From contig NZ_JUIW01000002.1 in assembly GCF_004151245.1 (NCBI RefSeq), positions 310,001 to 374,000 on the forward strand: a DNA stretch of 64,000 bases, in the 5' to 3' direction. A program made the translations under genes and the position numbers. This document shows positions 9,218-20,159 of this stretch, one piece after another. The notes beneath the pieces are model-generated. The model saw only the letters and a program-made list of their open reading frames with translations, ran no database searches and was not told the origin of the DNA. The DNA comes from Flavobacterium beibuense (GTDB taxonomy: Bacteria > Bacteroidota > Bacteroidia > Flavobacteriales > Flavobacteriaceae). Positions within the stretch are counted from its first letter, which is position 1. The number at the start of each line of letters is the position of its first letter.

Positions 9218-9245
9218 TGAAGCAAAACAATTTACAACTAACCCA

Positions 9246-10112
9246 ATGATTACATATAACCCTAAAGAGTGGTTTTCGTTTATATTCCGATTTCATAAGG
9301 GAGATACTTTCAGAAAATTATTACCTATAATGCTGGGTATTGCAGCCTATTCTTTTATCATAGCCTATCTGGAACTGGAATACTGGAAACTATCTGAATT
9401 AAGCCACATAAAAAATATTACTGTAATGCATACATTACTGGGTTTTGTAATATCCTTATTGCTTGTATTTAGGACAAATACTGCCTATGATCGCTGGTGG
9501 GAAGGCCGTAAAGCCTGGGGTGCATTGGTTAACAATAGTCGTAATTTAGCCATTAAAGTAGCTGTAATGATTAAGGCCAAAGAAGACAAGGAGATTTTCA
9601 GGAAACTTATACCGGCATACTCTTCGGTATTAAACCTGCATTTAAAGAATGCTGATATAAGTCATGAGCTTTTTGAGGATGCTATACTTGCTGCAGATCA
9701 TTACAAGCATAAACCCAATCAAATAGCTAAAACCATAATAGCAAAAGTGAATGAGCTATATGAGCAGGGAAAAATTACAGGCGACCAGCTTATCGTATTA
9801 AATGCGGAAATACAATCGCTAACAGATATATGTGGTATTTGTGAAAGGATTAAAAATACTCCTATCCCCTATTCTTACAGCGCCTTTATAAAGAAGTTTA
9901 TTTTTATATATGTTATGACACTTCCTTTCGGGTATGTTTTTATGTTAGGCTATCTGGTAATACCTGTTGTTACTATCATTTTTTATGTACTGGCAAGTTT
10001 GGAGCTTATTGCTGAGGAAATTGAGGATCCTTTTGGTTATGATCCAAACGACCTCCCTACTGCAAAACTGGCAGAAATGATACAAAAAAACGTCGAGGAG
10101 CTTATTTACTAA
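9246..10112 (+). CDS. Bestrophin-family (RFP-TM/YneE) membrane channel
   Basis: A 288-residue membrane protein of the bacterial bestrophin family, pentameric anion or cation channels. The N-terminal helix region carries the family pattern: FRFHKGDTFRKLLP, a first hydrophobic pair up to residue 78, then TNTAYDRWWEGRKAWGALV with the diagnostic DRWWEGR block. Two further hydrophobic helices lie around 205-250, and the conserved acidic C-terminal EIEDPFGYDPNDLP follows. The latter is the prokaryotic counterpart of the bestrophin Ca-clasp segment. It has its own promoter. Ion selectivity is not predictable; bacterial homologues studied so far favour monovalent cations. Confidence 0.88.
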   Translation: MITYNPKEWFSFIFRFHKGDTFRKLLPIMLGIAAYSFIIAYLELEYWKLSELSHIKNITVMHTLLGFVISLLLVFRTNTAYDRWWEGRKAWGALVNNSRNLAIKVAVMIKAKEDKEIFRKLIPAYSSVLNLHLKNADISHELFEDAILAADHYKHKPNQIAKTIIAKVNELYEQGKITGDQLIVLNAEIQSLTDICGICERIKNTPIPYSYSAFIKKFIFIYVMTLPFGYVFMLGYLVIPVVTIIFYVLASLELIAEEIEDPFGYDPNDLPTAKLAEMIQKNVEELIY

Positions 10113-10181
10113 TAATTTTAGGTCATTCTTAACAAAAAGAAATTCTTCAAATTCCTAATATTACATTTTAAAAAGATATTT

Positions 10182-10349
10182 ATGGAAGATGATAAAAAAC
10201 ATGAAGGCACAACCCAATCAAGTGATAATGTAGATAATAACGCGCATTATGATAAGTCAGGTGAGCCAACAAGGGAAGATTACAGAGACGAAAAAGACAG
10301 TGTAAACGACTGGTTTGCCGAAAAAAACAGATCAGGCAGGCACCGATAA
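10182..10349 (+). CDS. Small hydrophilic protein (55 aa), function unknown
   Basis: A 55-residue, highly charged and probably disordered protein (MEDDKKHEGTTQSSDN at the start, EDYRDEKDSVNDWFAEKNR near the end). Start ATG at 10182 lies 69 nt after the bestrophin-like gene. Its stop TAA forms TAATTA with the stop of the convergent serine hydrolase, so the two genes abut with no base between them. The composition is biased and lacks the Leu/Ile runs of frames antisense to genes, which supports it as real. It resembles the small stress-type proteins of Flavobacteria in style only; no family was recognised. Confidence 0.5.
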   Translation: MEDDKKHEGTTQSSDNVDNNAHYDKSGEPTREDYRDEKDSVNDWFAEKNRSGRHR

Positions 10350-11456
10350 TTAATAATTCTCTGCAAGACTTGTTAATAATTCCGGCCACTGCACTTCTCC
10401 ATAGTTTTTACCTAATCGTACAATTATAAGATCTTTGGATGGATACACATAGATAAACTGTCCCAAAAGCCCTTTAGCCATATAGCTGCCCCCGGATGAA
10501 AGCCACCATTGATATTTGTAATAATCAACATTTCCAATACCAGTGTCGGGTTTTGTAGATTCCTCTACCCATTTTTCTGATACAATCTGCTTTCCGTTCC
10601 AGTTTCCTTTATTAAGGTATAATCTTCCTATTTTAGAAAAATCCCTTGCCCTGGCATTAATACAGCAAAAAGTTTTTTCCAGGCCGTTTTTCTCACTGTC
10701 TAAACTCCACGAAGCATCATATTCCATACCAAGAGGTTTCCATATCTTTTCGTCAAGATATTCGGTTATGGTTTTTCCTTTTAAAGAGCGCTCTAAAACC
10801 AAACCTAATAATTGTGTATCACAACTGCTATATGAAAATTCGGTGCCGGGTTCACGCTCAGGTTGCATTTTACTTAAAGCTTTCCTTAAATCAGTTCCAT
10901 AATAATAGGTAGCTGCATCCCCAAAAGGATTTATATAGCTTTCTTCACACTTAATTCCGCTTGACATTTGCAACAAGTGTTTTATCGTGACTTTTTCAAG
11001 CCCGTTATCCTTAAGCTCAGGAACATAATTAATAACAGGCTCATCAACCGACTTTATAAAGCCATCATCCAAAGCACAACCTATAAGTATGGAAGTTACC
11101 GATTTTGCCATGGAAAAAGACGCTACAATCGACTCCTGTTCATACCCGTTAAAATACTTTTCGTACTGAATAGTATCGTTCTTAATAATTAAAAAAGCTA
11201 CTGTTTTATTATCAGCAAGAAAATCATCAAAAGCAACTTCACTTCCATTGTAATTAATTTTCTTAGGGGCTTTTGCTTTGTCCTGCTCTGTTGTATAATA
11301 ATGAAACACTATTGAATCATTTACAAGAGGTCTCGAAGGGAATATTTTATAGTCGGTAATATTTGCAAGATTGTAGTATACAAAACGTCCTACTTTGCAG
11401 GAAACACAACATAATGTTAAAAATAATAAACTGAGAATGATTGGTAACTTTTTCAT
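10350..11456 (-). CDS. Serine hydrolase lipoprotein (class C beta-lactamase/DD-peptidase fold)
   Basis: 368 residues. A lipoprotein signal (lipobox CVSC, Cys20) precedes a beta-lactamase-fold domain. The nucleophile motif SMAK is at residues 115-118. The second motif YSS is in EFSYSSCDTQLLG. The family block KPLGMEYDASWSLD follows, and the region ending YKYQWWLSSGGSYMAKGLLG takes the place of the KTG motif. Such periplasmic enzymes are esterases or D-amino-acid peptidases more often than true beta-lactamases. Its start lies 27 nt from the divergent acetyltransferase start, so the two share a very short control region. Its stop abuts the convergent small gene. Confidence 0.85.
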   Translation of the reverse strand: MKKLPIILSLLFLTLCCVSCKVGRFVYYNLANITDYKIFPSRPLVNDSIVFHYYTTEQDKAKAPKKINYNGSEVAFDDFLADNKTVAFLIIKNDTIQYEKYFNGYEQESIVASFSMAKSVTSILIGCALDDGFIKSVDEPVINYVPELKDNGLEKVTIKHLLQMSSGIKCEESYINPFGDAATYYYGTDLRKALSKMQPEREPGTEFSYSSCDTQLLGLVLERSLKGKTITEYLDEKIWKPLGMEYDASWSLDSEKNGLEKTFCCINARARDFSKIGRLYLNKGNWNGKQIVSEKWVEESTKPDTGIGNVDYYKYQWWLSSGGSYMAKGLLGQFIYVYPSKDLIIVRLGKNYGEVQWPELLTSLAENY

Positions 11457-11483
11457 TAACTTGGGGTAAATTATAAGACAAAT

Positions 11484-12008
11484 ATGCTTAAAAATAAATT
11501 ATCTGTACGGGAAATCCAAGATAAAGATGTAAAACTAATTGCTGATTACTGGTTTAAAGCTGATAAGGAATATCTTATTAATATGGGGGTCGATATAGAA
11601 AAGCTTCCCGCCAGAGAAGATTTTACTGCCATGCTGCAAACTCAGCTTACGTTACCATATGAAGAAAAGAAAGTATATGGAGTAGTATGGTATGTGGATG
11701 ACGAACCTATAGGTCATAGTAATTTAAACCCATTAACCTACAAAGATCATGGTTTTATGCACCTTCATATTTGGAAGACTGATTACAGAAATAACGGTTA
11801 TGGCGTAGATTTTATAAAAATGACCCTTCCCTATTATTTTAATAATATAAAACTTAAAAAGGTTTATTGTCAACCCAATGCCTTTAATCCTTCCCCTAAC
11901 AGGAGTCTGGAGAAAGCAGGTTTTAGACTCATAAAAGAATATGTTACAACTCCCGGTTCTATTACTTTTGAACAGATTGTAAAACTATGGGAAATTGAAG
12001 CAGAATAA
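11484..12008 (+). CDS. GNAT family N-acetyltransferase
   Basis: 174 residues with a GNAT acyl-CoA fold. It begins LSVREIQDKDVKLIADYW, followed by the strand YGVVWYVDDEPIGHSNLNPL. The acetyl-CoA-binding segment HLHIWKTDYRNNGYGVDFI lies near residues 92-110 and holds the R/N-x-x-G-x-G-type pyrophosphate loop (RNNGYG). The C-terminal NPSPNRSLEKAGFRLI is typical of the RimJ/RimL-like group, whose members acetylate protein N-termini or small amines. It starts 27 nt from the divergent serine hydrolase. The substrate is unknown. Confidence 0.85.
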   Translation: MLKNKLSVREIQDKDVKLIADYWFKADKEYLINMGVDIEKLPAREDFTAMLQTQLTLPYEEKKVYGVVWYVDDEPIGHSNLNPLTYKDHGFMHLHIWKTDYRNNGYGVDFIKMTLPYYFNNIKLKKVYCQPNAFNPSPNRSLEKAGFRLIKEYVTTPGSITFEQIVKLWEIEAE

Positions 12009-12125
12009 AATAACAGCTTTTACGTTGTTACACTTTAATACTTATTGACTTATTTTTCATTAATTTGTATTAGCTAAGTTTTAGGCACATTAATTGCTTA
12101 TACTATTTTAGCTCAAAAACATATT

Positions 12126-12815
12126 ATGCGATACCTGTTTATACTATTCCTTTTTTTATGCATTAGCCCTAAGGTTATGGCCCAGGGTGGTGATAAACCA
12201 CAGGGAGGTATAGCTATTCCGAGGGAAAAAGATCCTCAGGTATCTCCCGAGCCTTCTAAAGAGGATAACACACCAAGTATATTTACCATAAAGCCGCCTA
12301 AAAAAGAACTTGATCCCCGTTTTCAGATTGGTGTGGATAAGACTGATACTTCTCCCATGATCATTGAAAAACAGTATGCAGATTCCGGAGAAAACTATGA
12401 AGACCGTGTAAAGATAAGGCAACAGGGAGAATCGAGTGAAGCTTATAAAGGAAACCAGTTTTTAGGGGAAATACGAACAAAGTCTGAATATATAAACTCC
12501 TACGTTGCTGACTTCGGTCTTCAGGATGGTGACAGGATAAGGGTTTGGATAAACGACCATATTGTAATAAGTGACTTTGTTCTTACCAATAATTCATCTG
12601 CTATACAGATACGATTACAGCCAGGATTCAATAAAATTGAATTTGAGGCATTAAATCAGGGAACTACAGGGCCTAATACTGCAGACATCAGGATTGTAGA
12701 CGACCAAAAGGATGTCCTTCATTCAAGTCAGTGGAATTTGGCCACAGGATTCAGGGCTAAGGTGATTGTCGTAAAAGAGGATGCCACCGAAGGAACAACC
12801 GTTTCAAAACAATAA
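12126..12815 (+). CDS. Secreted protein of unknown function
   Basis: 229 residues with a clear signal peptide (MRYLFILFLFLCISPKVMAQ). A low-complexity Pro/Lys/Glu-rich stretch occupies residues 21-75 (PEPSKEDNTPSIFTIKPPKK). A beta-rich domain follows at about 100-215, containing YVADFGLQDGDRIRVWINDH and IQIRLQPGFNKIEFEALNQG. The second part resembles a jelly-roll or Ig-like periplasmic module that Flavobacteria carry as a conserved hypothetical. No catalytic motif is visible. It is followed by a strong terminator shared with the convergent ABC-F gene. Export across the inner membrane is well supported; the job is not. Confidence 0.8.
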   Translation: MRYLFILFLFLCISPKVMAQGGDKPQGGIAIPREKDPQVSPEPSKEDNTPSIFTIKPPKKELDPRFQIGVDKTDTSPMIIEKQYADSGENYEDRVKIRQQGESSEAYKGNQFLGEIRTKSEYINSYVADFGLQDGDRIRVWINDHIVISDFVLTNNSSAIQIRLQPGFNKIEFEALNQGTTGPNTADIRIVDDQKDVLHSSQWNLATGFRAKVIVVKEDATEGTTVSKQ

Positions 12816-12832
12816 TAATTTATATAAAGCAT

Positions 12833-12864
12833 AAAAAAAGCCCAAACATTTTGTTTGGGCTTTT
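12833..12864. terminator. Bidirectional intrinsic terminator
   Basis: Stem AAGCCCAAAC/GTTTGGGCTT with a short ATTTT loop, A-tract on the left and T-tract on the right, between the convergent secreted-protein and ABC-F genes. Confidence 0.85.
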
Positions 12865-12869
12865 CTATA

Positions 12870-14573
<1,704 letters not shown>

Positions 14574-14611
14574 TTAACTGTCTTTTAACAAAATATGAAG
14601 GTCAGAAAAAA

Positions 14612-14619
14612 TATTTTTG
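14612..14619 (+). promoter_or_regulatory. -7 element TATTTTTG for the thioredoxin-like lipoprotein gene
   Basis: The element ends 21 nt before ATG 14641. Its terminal TTG (14617) is in frame with the gene and would give a spurious eight-residue extension ahead of the lipoprotein signal. Confidence 0.55.
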
Positions 14620-14640
14620 TTAAAGTACGGAAAAGACGCA

Positions 14641-16023
14641 ATGGCACTATTAAGAAAAAAACTACTATTACTTATTGTCTTTTTGTTATCGCTTGCATCC
14701 TGTGGAAATAGCGATAATTATGAAGCATATTTTGGAGGCGAAGTATCAAGCCCCCAGTGTCGGTATATTCTTTTTTGTCGCGACAATAAAGTAATAGATA
14801 CATTGCCTCTTGATGAAAAAAACAGATTTTTTGTAAAATTTGATTCCCTTACTCCAGGACTTTATAGTTTTAAAAACGAACCCGACTTTCAATATGTTTA
14901 TTTTGATAAGAACGACAGTATAATGGTCAACTTAAATGCTAAGCATTTTGACGAATCTTTGGTATTTAGCGGACGTGGTAATGAGAAAAACAATTTTATG
15001 ATGGAGCTTTTTCTTATGAACGAAAAAGACCGCACCAAATCGGCCTTTATCTATGATTATAATCTAAACGATTTCATGCATACAATCGATTCGATAAATA
15101 ATGAAAGAATTTCTTATTACAATACTGAAAAACAAAGAATTGGCTGGAATGAGGATTTTGATTTTTATGCAAAATCCAGAGTAGACCTTAATTACTACAC
15201 CAAAAGAGAGTATTATCCTTATATCCATAAAAGACATACAGATGAAGATATAAGAGACCGTATGCCTGATGATTTTTACAATTTCAGGAAAGATGTAGCA
15301 CTTAATGATCCCCGGCTAACTAATTATTCCCCTTTTATGAGATATGTAACAGCAATGATAAATAACATTGCTCAGGATAAATACAATCAGGTAACAGGAA
15401 ACGATTCAGAGATAAATATTATTAAGCTTAATGTAGCCGATTCGGTTTTTACAAACCAGTCGGTAAAAAACCAGGTTTTAAACACCCTTGCCTTTAATTA
15501 TCTGCTTGAAGATCAGAATATGATTAATAATCAGGCTTTCATTCAACGATATGATGAGCTTTGTACAGATGATAGTGACAGTAATGAGATAATGCGAATT
15601 GGCAGAGCTGTACGACAATTAAAAGCAGGTAATAAACTGCCTGAAATAGCTTTAGTGGATTCTTATGACAATCATGTAGATATTAATAATAATATAGATA
15701 AAGAAACGGTTATTTTCTTTTGGAGCAGTTGTTCAAATAACCGAACCAAATTAGTTCACAATAAAGTAAATGCTTTACAGCAGCAACATCCTAACGTAAA
15801 CTTTATTGCTGTTAATATAGACGAAGATGCCGAATGGAAAAAATTGATTAAGCAATATGATTTTAAAAGTATATGCCAATTAAGAGCTTCGGATTTCAGG
15901 GCTTTAAAAGACAAATGGGTACTTACTAAAATAAACCGAACAATTATACTGAATCCTGACGGTACCATTAAAAATGCCTTTACCAATTTGATGGATTCCA
16001 ACTTTAGTCAAAACCTACAGTAA
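14641..16023 (+). CDS. Lipoprotein with C-terminal thioredoxin-like (TlpA-type) fold lacking CxxC
   Basis: 460 residues from ATG 14641. The signal runs MALLRKKLLLLIVFLLSLASC with the lipidated Cys at 21. The N-terminal region (about 30-110) looks like the beta-rich DUF4369-type module often found before TlpA domains. The middle is helical. The C-terminal 120 residues have thioredoxin topology: GNKLPEIALVDSYDNHV, then ETVIFFWSSCSNNRTKLVHN, then VNFIAVNIDEDAEWKKLI and TIILNPDGTI. The redox motif, normally WCxxC, is SSCSNNR here, so only one Cys remains. A thiol-disulfide exchange role is therefore doubtful; a binding role is as likely. The stop abuts the convergent GyrI-like gene. Confidence 0.8.
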   Translation: MALLRKKLLLLIVFLLSLASCGNSDNYEAYFGGEVSSPQCRYILFCRDNKVIDTLPLDEKNRFFVKFDSLTPGLYSFKNEPDFQYVYFDKNDSIMVNLNAKHFDESLVFSGRGNEKNNFMMELFLMNEKDRTKSAFIYDYNLNDFMHTIDSINNERISYYNTEKQRIGWNEDFDFYAKSRVDLNYYTKREYYPYIHKRHTDEDIRDRMPDDFYNFRKDVALNDPRLTNYSPFMRYVTAMINNIAQDKYNQVTGNDSEINIIKLNVADSVFTNQSVKNQVLNTLAFNYLLEDQNMINNQAFIQRYDELCTDDSDSNEIMRIGRAVRQLKAGNKLPEIALVDSYDNHVDINNNIDKETVIFFWSSCSNNRTKLVHNKVNALQQQHPNVNFIAVNIDEDAEWKKLIKQYDFKSICQLRASDFRALKDKWVLTKINRTIILNPDGTIKNAFTNLMDSNFSQNLQ

Positions 16024-16497
16024 TTACCGTATTGGTATCCAGATTTCTTCTTCAGATTCATCACCGTTATTCTTATACTTATCTCCTAAAACCTCAAAAT
16101 GAGGTCGATTATCTAATTGGTAACCCGACTGCGGCAACCATTCCTGTAAAATATAACCCATCAACTCTGCTCCTTTCGCAGAACTTCCCTTGTAATGAAA
16201 TACGGCATATTGTCCTTCCGGTAATGTAAACATTTGCATACCATCAGGTGCTTGATTAAAATCAGTAACTTCCACCAAAGCCCATTTAGTAAATTCAACA
16301 GTAGGGTTAAATCGAGAAAAGTAATTCTCACTGTAAACCTGTAGCGAATACAAATCGTTGCTAATAGCATTAGCAATTTCTTTTCGCCTTGGCATAAATA
16401 TTTGCCATAATTCAGCTGTTTTATTTTCAACGTATGACATGGTTAAGCTTAAACCAACCAGTTTTTTAGATGGTATAGATTTTATTTCAGGAATCAT
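16024..16497 (-). CDS. GyrI-like/AraC effector-binding domain protein
   Basis: 157 residues forming a single GyrI-like small-molecule-binding domain with no DNA-binding part. Typical segments are KKLVGLSLTMSYVENKTAEL, FTKWALVEVTDFNQAPDGMQ, LPEGQYAVFHYKGSSAKGAE and the C-terminal RPHFEVLGDKY...EEEIWIPI. Stand-alone GyrI-like domains bind hydrophobic or cationic ligands, and some hydrolyse cyclopropanoids. The ATG at 16497 is preferred over the TTG at 16503, which belongs to a perfect -7 element. Its stop codon abuts the stop of the convergent lipoprotein gene in a TAATTA hexamer with no terminator between them. The ligand is unknown. Confidence 0.82.
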   Translation of the reverse strand: MIPEIKSIPSKKLVGLSLTMSYVENKTAELWQIFMPRRKEIANAISNDLYSLQVYSENYFSRFNPTVEFTKWALVEVTDFNQAPDGMQMFTLPEGQYAVFHYKGSSAKGAELMGYILQEWLPQSGYQLDNRPHFEVLGDKYKNNGDESEEEIWIPIR

Positions 16498-16500
16498 ATT

Positions 16501-16508
16501 CAAAATTA
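16501..16508 (-). promoter_or_regulatory. -7 element TAATTTTG for the GyrI-like gene
   Basis: The octamer ends only 3 nt before the ATG at 16497. The transcript would have almost no leader if this element is used; see the finding on leaderless transcripts. Confidence 0.45.
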
Positions 16509-16599
16509 AGGAGAAGAGATTATTTATACCACTAAATAAAAGATTAGTTTTTGATGAAATAGTATATAAAAAAAATTAACATTTAAATTAATAAAAATG

Positions 16600-16607
16600 T
16601 ATTTTTG
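16600..16607 (+). promoter_or_regulatory. -7 element TATTTTTG for the acetate transporter gene
   Basis: Ends 27 nt before the ATG at 16635. No convincing -33 TTTG at the usual spacing. Confidence 0.5.
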
Positions 16608-16634
16608 ACAGAACCGATAAATTAAAAATGCAAT

Positions 16635-17192
16635 ATGGAATCAAAACTAGGTAATCCGGCTCCGTTAGGCCTTATGGGCTTTGCAATGACAACAATCCTT
16701 CTTAATATTCATAACATCGGCTTTTTCCCTTTAAGCTCTGTTATACTATCCATGGGGATTTGCTATGGCGGACTTGCACAGATAATCGCCGGAATATTAT
16801 CCTTTAAAAAAGGAAACACTTTTGCAGGAACAGCCTTTACATCTTACGGATTCTTTTGGTTATCGCTGGTAACAGTATGGTTATTACCGGGTCTTAACAT
16901 GGAGGTTGCACAGGCTACCCCTCCTGATTTCTTAGGTTGGTATTTAGCTTTATGGGGAATTTTCACTGCATTTTTATGGGTAGGAACTTTTGGAAAAAGT
17001 AAAGTTCAGCAGTTTGTGTTTTTATCATTAACCATACTGTTTTTCCTTTTATCCATTTCGCTATGGACAGGAAACGGAACTATACATAAAATAGCAGGTG
17101 TCGTAGGCGTAATATGTGGAAGTAGCGCTTTTTATCTGGCTATGGCAGAGCTACTTGAAGAAGTTAAGGGCAAAAGAGTTTTGCCTTATTAA
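16635..17192 (+). CDS. satP: Acetate/succinate transporter, GPR1/FUN34/YaaH (SatP) family
   Basis: A 185-residue inner-membrane protein with six hydrophobic helices, the usual SatP size. The diagnostic N-terminal motif NPAPLGLMGFA is at residues 7-17. The rest follows the family: FYPLG-like region, GGLAQIIAGILSFKKGNTFA near 45-64, and SYGFFWLSLVTVWL near 71-84. SatP homologues are hexameric channels that conduct acetate and succinate with protons. The gene stands alone between the GyrI-like gene (divergent) and uvrA. The substrate is inferred from the family. I am sure of the family and moderately sure of acetate. Confidence 0.9.
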   Translation: MESKLGNPAPLGLMGFAMTTILLNIHNIGFFPLSSVILSMGICYGGLAQIIAGILSFKKGNTFAGTAFTSYGFFWLSLVTVWLLPGLNMEVAQATPPDFLGWYLALWGIFTAFLWVGTFGKSKVQQFVFLSLTILFFLLSISLWTGNGTIHKIAGVVGVICGSSAFYLAMAELLEEVKGKRVLPY

Positions 17193-17274
17193 ACAATTTC
17201 AATCTGTATAAAAAGGAATAACACTTTAACAATTTCTTACTTCAACCTCATTTAAAAAATACCTTTAAAATCAG

Positions 17275-17282
17275 TATCTTTG
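17275..17282 (+). promoter_or_regulatory. -7 element TATCTTTG for uvrA
   Basis: Ends 19 nt before the ATG at 17302. The in-frame TTG at 17287 lies just downstream, around the expected transcription start, so it is a poor start codon. Confidence 0.55.
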
Positions 17283-17301
17283 CGTTTTGCACAAATTTGC
17301 T

Positions 17302-20130
17302 ATGCTAAACGAAGATACTATTGAAGTACTGGGTGCACGTGCCCACAACCTTAAAAATATAGATGTTTCCATTCCCCGCGAAAAACTTGTTGTTATAACA
17401 GGTCTTTCAGGCTCGGGAAAATCATCACTTGCTTTTGATACCATTTATGCCGAAGGGCAGCGCAGGTACATCGAGACCTTCTCTGCTTATGCGCGTCAGT
17501 TTCTTGGCGGACTGGAACGCCCTGATGTGGATAAGATTGATGGGTTATCTCCGGTTATTGCAATAGAACAGAAAACGACTAGTAAGAGTCCCCGCTCTAC
17601 AGTAGGTACAATTACCGAGATTTACGACTTTTTAAGGCTGTTATATGCCCGTGCCGGTGAAGCATACAGCTATGTTACCGGAGAAAAAATGGTTAGCTAC
17701 AGCGACGACCAAATCAAGGAACTTATTGTTGAAAAATTTGATGGTAAACGTATCACTATCCTTGCACCTATTGTTCGTGCACGTAAAGGTCATTATCGTG
17801 AATTGTTTGAGCAAATTTCTAAACAGGGCTTTCTTAAAGTTCGTGTTGACGGCGAAATAAAAGACATTGAAAGCGGAATGAAACTGGACCGCTACAAAAC
17901 CCACGATATAGAAACGGTTATAGACCGTATGCAGGTAGATACCAGTGCCGATTTAGATAAGCGTCTTAGCGAAAGTATTAAAACGGCCATGTATCATGGT
18001 GATGACGTGATGATGGTTATAGAGCACGATACTAACGAAGCGCGTTACTACAGTCGTAACTTAATGTGTCCTACCTCGGGTATCTCCTATGCCAATCCTG
18101 AACCTAATAACTTTTCTTTCAACTCCCCTAAAGGAGCTTGTGATAATTGTAATGGTTTAGGAACCGTAAATGAAATAAACCTTAACAAAATAATACCTAA
18201 CCCTAAACTATCTATAAAACAGGGAGGTTTTGCCCCTCTTGGTGAATATAAAAATTCATGGATATTTAAACAGCTTGAGGTAATAGGTGAAAAATTCGGT
18301 TTTAAACTTACCGATGCGATAGAGACCATTCCCGCCGACGCTATGGATATGATAATGAACGGCGGTAAGGAAAAATTTACCATCAGTTCTAAAACACTGG
18401 GTGTTAATCGTGAATACAAAATTGATTTTGAGGGTATTTCCAGCTTTATCAAAAACCAGTATGACGAGAGCGGATCTTCTTCTATCAAACGATGGGCTAA
18501 AGACTTCATGGACGAAGTGGAATGTCCTGTTTGTAACGGTACCCGACTTAAAAAAGAATCACTATACTTTAAAATAGACGATAAAAATATAGCCGAACTC
18601 TCATTAATGGATGTATCAGACCTTGCAGAATGGTTTGATAATCTTGATGAAAGGCTTACGGAAAAGCAAAAGGTAATTGCTTCGGAAATCGTCAAGGAAA
18701 TCAAGGCCAGATTAAGCTTCCTTCTGGATGTAGGCCTTAATTATCTTGCCCTTAACAGAAGCTCTAAATCACTTTCCGGTGGTGAGGCACAACGTATAAG
18801 GCTTGCAACACAAATAGGCTCTCAGCTTGTAGGGGTATTATATATCCTGGACGAGCCAAGTATCGGTCTTCACCAGCGCGATAATGAAAAACTGATTCAC
18901 TCGTTGGAACAGCTAAGAGATATAGGTAACTCGGTTATCGTAGTGGAACACGATAAGGACATGATTGAGCGAGCTGATTATGTTATCGATATTGGTCCTG
19001 CTGCCGGTCGTTTTGGCGGCCAGATTGTTAGTAAAGGTACTCCGGCAGAGCTTTACAAGGAACATACATTAACGGCAGCTTACCTAAATGGAGAGAAACA
19101 GATTGAAGTTCCTAAAAAGCGTCGTGAAGGAAATGGAAAAACCATTAAACTAACCGGAGCAAGCGGTAATAACCTTAAAAACGTTACGGTAGAGTTTCCG
19201 TTAGGTAAGCTTATTTGTGTTACAGGTGTTTCGGGCAGTGGTAAATCTACCCTTATTAACGAAACCCTATACCCTATTCTTAACACCCATTTTTTTAATG
19301 CGGTAAAAAAACCACAGCCTTATAAAAAGATTGAAGGTCTTGAAAATATTGATAAGGTAATTGATATAGACCAGTCACCTATCGGGCGCACGCCAAGATC
19401 TAATCCTGCTACCTATACGGATGTGTTTTCTGAAATCCGCAGGTTATTTACACAAACGCCGGAAGCGATGATCAGAGGGTACAAACCAGGCAGATTCAGT
19501 TTTAATGTTAGTGGCGGCCGTTGTGAAACCTGTGAGGGATCGGGACTTAGGGTTATTGAAATGAACTTCCTTCCTGATGTTTATGTAGAGTGTGAAACCT
19601 GCCAGGGTAAACGCTTTAACCGTGAAACCCTTGAAATACGTTACAAAGGTAAATCCATATCTGATATACTGGAAATGACCGTGGATGAAGCTGTTCCGTT
19701 TTTTGAGAATATCCCTAAAATATACCGTAAGATCAAAACCATTCAGGACGTAGGTCTAGGGTATATCACTTTAGGACAGCAAAGCACGACCCTTTCAGGA
19801 GGTGAAGCACAGCGTATTAAACTGGCAACTGAGCTTTCTAAAAAAGATACAGGTAATACCTTCTACATACTGGACGAACCTACCACAGGACTTCATTTTG
19901 AAGACATAAGAGTATTGATGGAAGTCATTACAAGATTGGTAAACAAGGGTAATACTGTTCTTATTATAGAACATAATATGGACGTTATTAAACTTGCCGA
20001 CTATATCATAGATATTGGTTATGAGGGAGGTAAAGGCGGAGGCCAGCTCGTAGCTAAAGGTACACCGGAAGAAATAATAAAGAATAAGAAAAGCTATACT
20101 GCAAAATTCCTTAAAAAAGAGCTATCTTAG
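17302..20130 (+). CDS. uvrA: Excinuclease ABC subunit A
   Basis: 942 residues; UvrA is the damage-sensing ATPase of nucleotide excision repair and loads UvrB onto lesions. The start [20 protein letters not shown] is typical. Walker A of domain I is GLSGSGKSS. The first zinc finger has CxxC pairs (CDNCNGLG and CPVCNGT). The signature [13 protein letters not shown] precedes [11 protein letters not shown]. Domain II has Walker [10 protein letters not shown], the zinc-binding CETCEGSG and CETCQGKR, the signature [13 protein letters not shown], and [10 protein letters not shown]. All catalytic elements are intact and length is normal. A LOG-family gene follows 29 nt downstream and may be co-transcribed. 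The start is ATG 17302, chosen over TTG 17287 on promoter position and homology. Confidence 0.98.
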   Translation: MLNEDTIEVLGARAHNLKNIDVSIPREKLVVITGLSGSGKSSLAFDTIYAEGQRRYIETFSAYARQFLGGLERPDVDKIDGLSPVIAIEQKTTSKSPRSTVGTITEIYDFLRLLYARAGEAYSYVTGEKMVSYSDDQIKELIVEKFDGKRITILAPIVRARKGHYRELFEQISKQGFLKVRVDGEIKDIESGMKLDRYKTHDIETVIDRMQVDTSADLDKRLSESIKTAMYHGDDVMMVIEHDTNEARYYSRNLMCPTSGISYANPEPNNFSFNSPKGACDNCNGLGTVNEINLNKIIPNPKLSIKQGGFAPLGEYKNSWIFKQLEVIGEKFGFKLTDAIETIPADAMDMIMNGGKEKFTISSKTLGVNREYKIDFEGISSFIKNQYDESGSSSIKRWAKDFMDEVECPVCNGTRLKKESLYFKIDDKNIAELSLMDVSDLAEWFDNLDERLTEKQKVIASEIVKEIKARLSFLLDVGLNYLALNRSSKSLSGGEAQRIRLATQIGSQLVGVLYILDEPSIGLHQRDNEKLIHSLEQLRDIGNSVIVVEHDKDMIERADYVIDIGPAAGRFGGQIVSKGTPAELYKEHTLTAAYLNGEKQIEVPKKRREGNGKTIKLTGASGNNLKNVTVEFPLGKLICVTGVSGSGKSTLINETLYPILNTHFFNAVKKPQPYKKIEGLENIDKVIDIDQSPIGRTPRSNPATYTDVFSEIRRLFTQTPEAMIRGYKPGRFSFNVSGGRCETCEGSGLRVIEMNFLPDVYVECETCQGKRFNRETLEIRYKGKSISDILEMTVDEAVPFFENIPKIYRKIKTIQDVGLGYITLGQQSTTLSGGEAQRIKLATELSKKDTGNTFYILDEPTTGLHFEDIRVLMEVITRLVNKGNTVLIIEHNMDVIKLADYIIDIGYEGGKGGGQLVAKGTPEEIIKNKKSYTAKFLKKELS

Positions 20131-20159
20131 TTCTATACCTAAAAATATAAACTGTTGCT

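Noticed and set aside
18087..18704. 205-residue open frame on the minus strand within uvrA
   Set aside because: It is entirely antisense to conserved UvrA coding sequence and its Ser/Leu-rich composition is that of a mirror frame; no start context or family.
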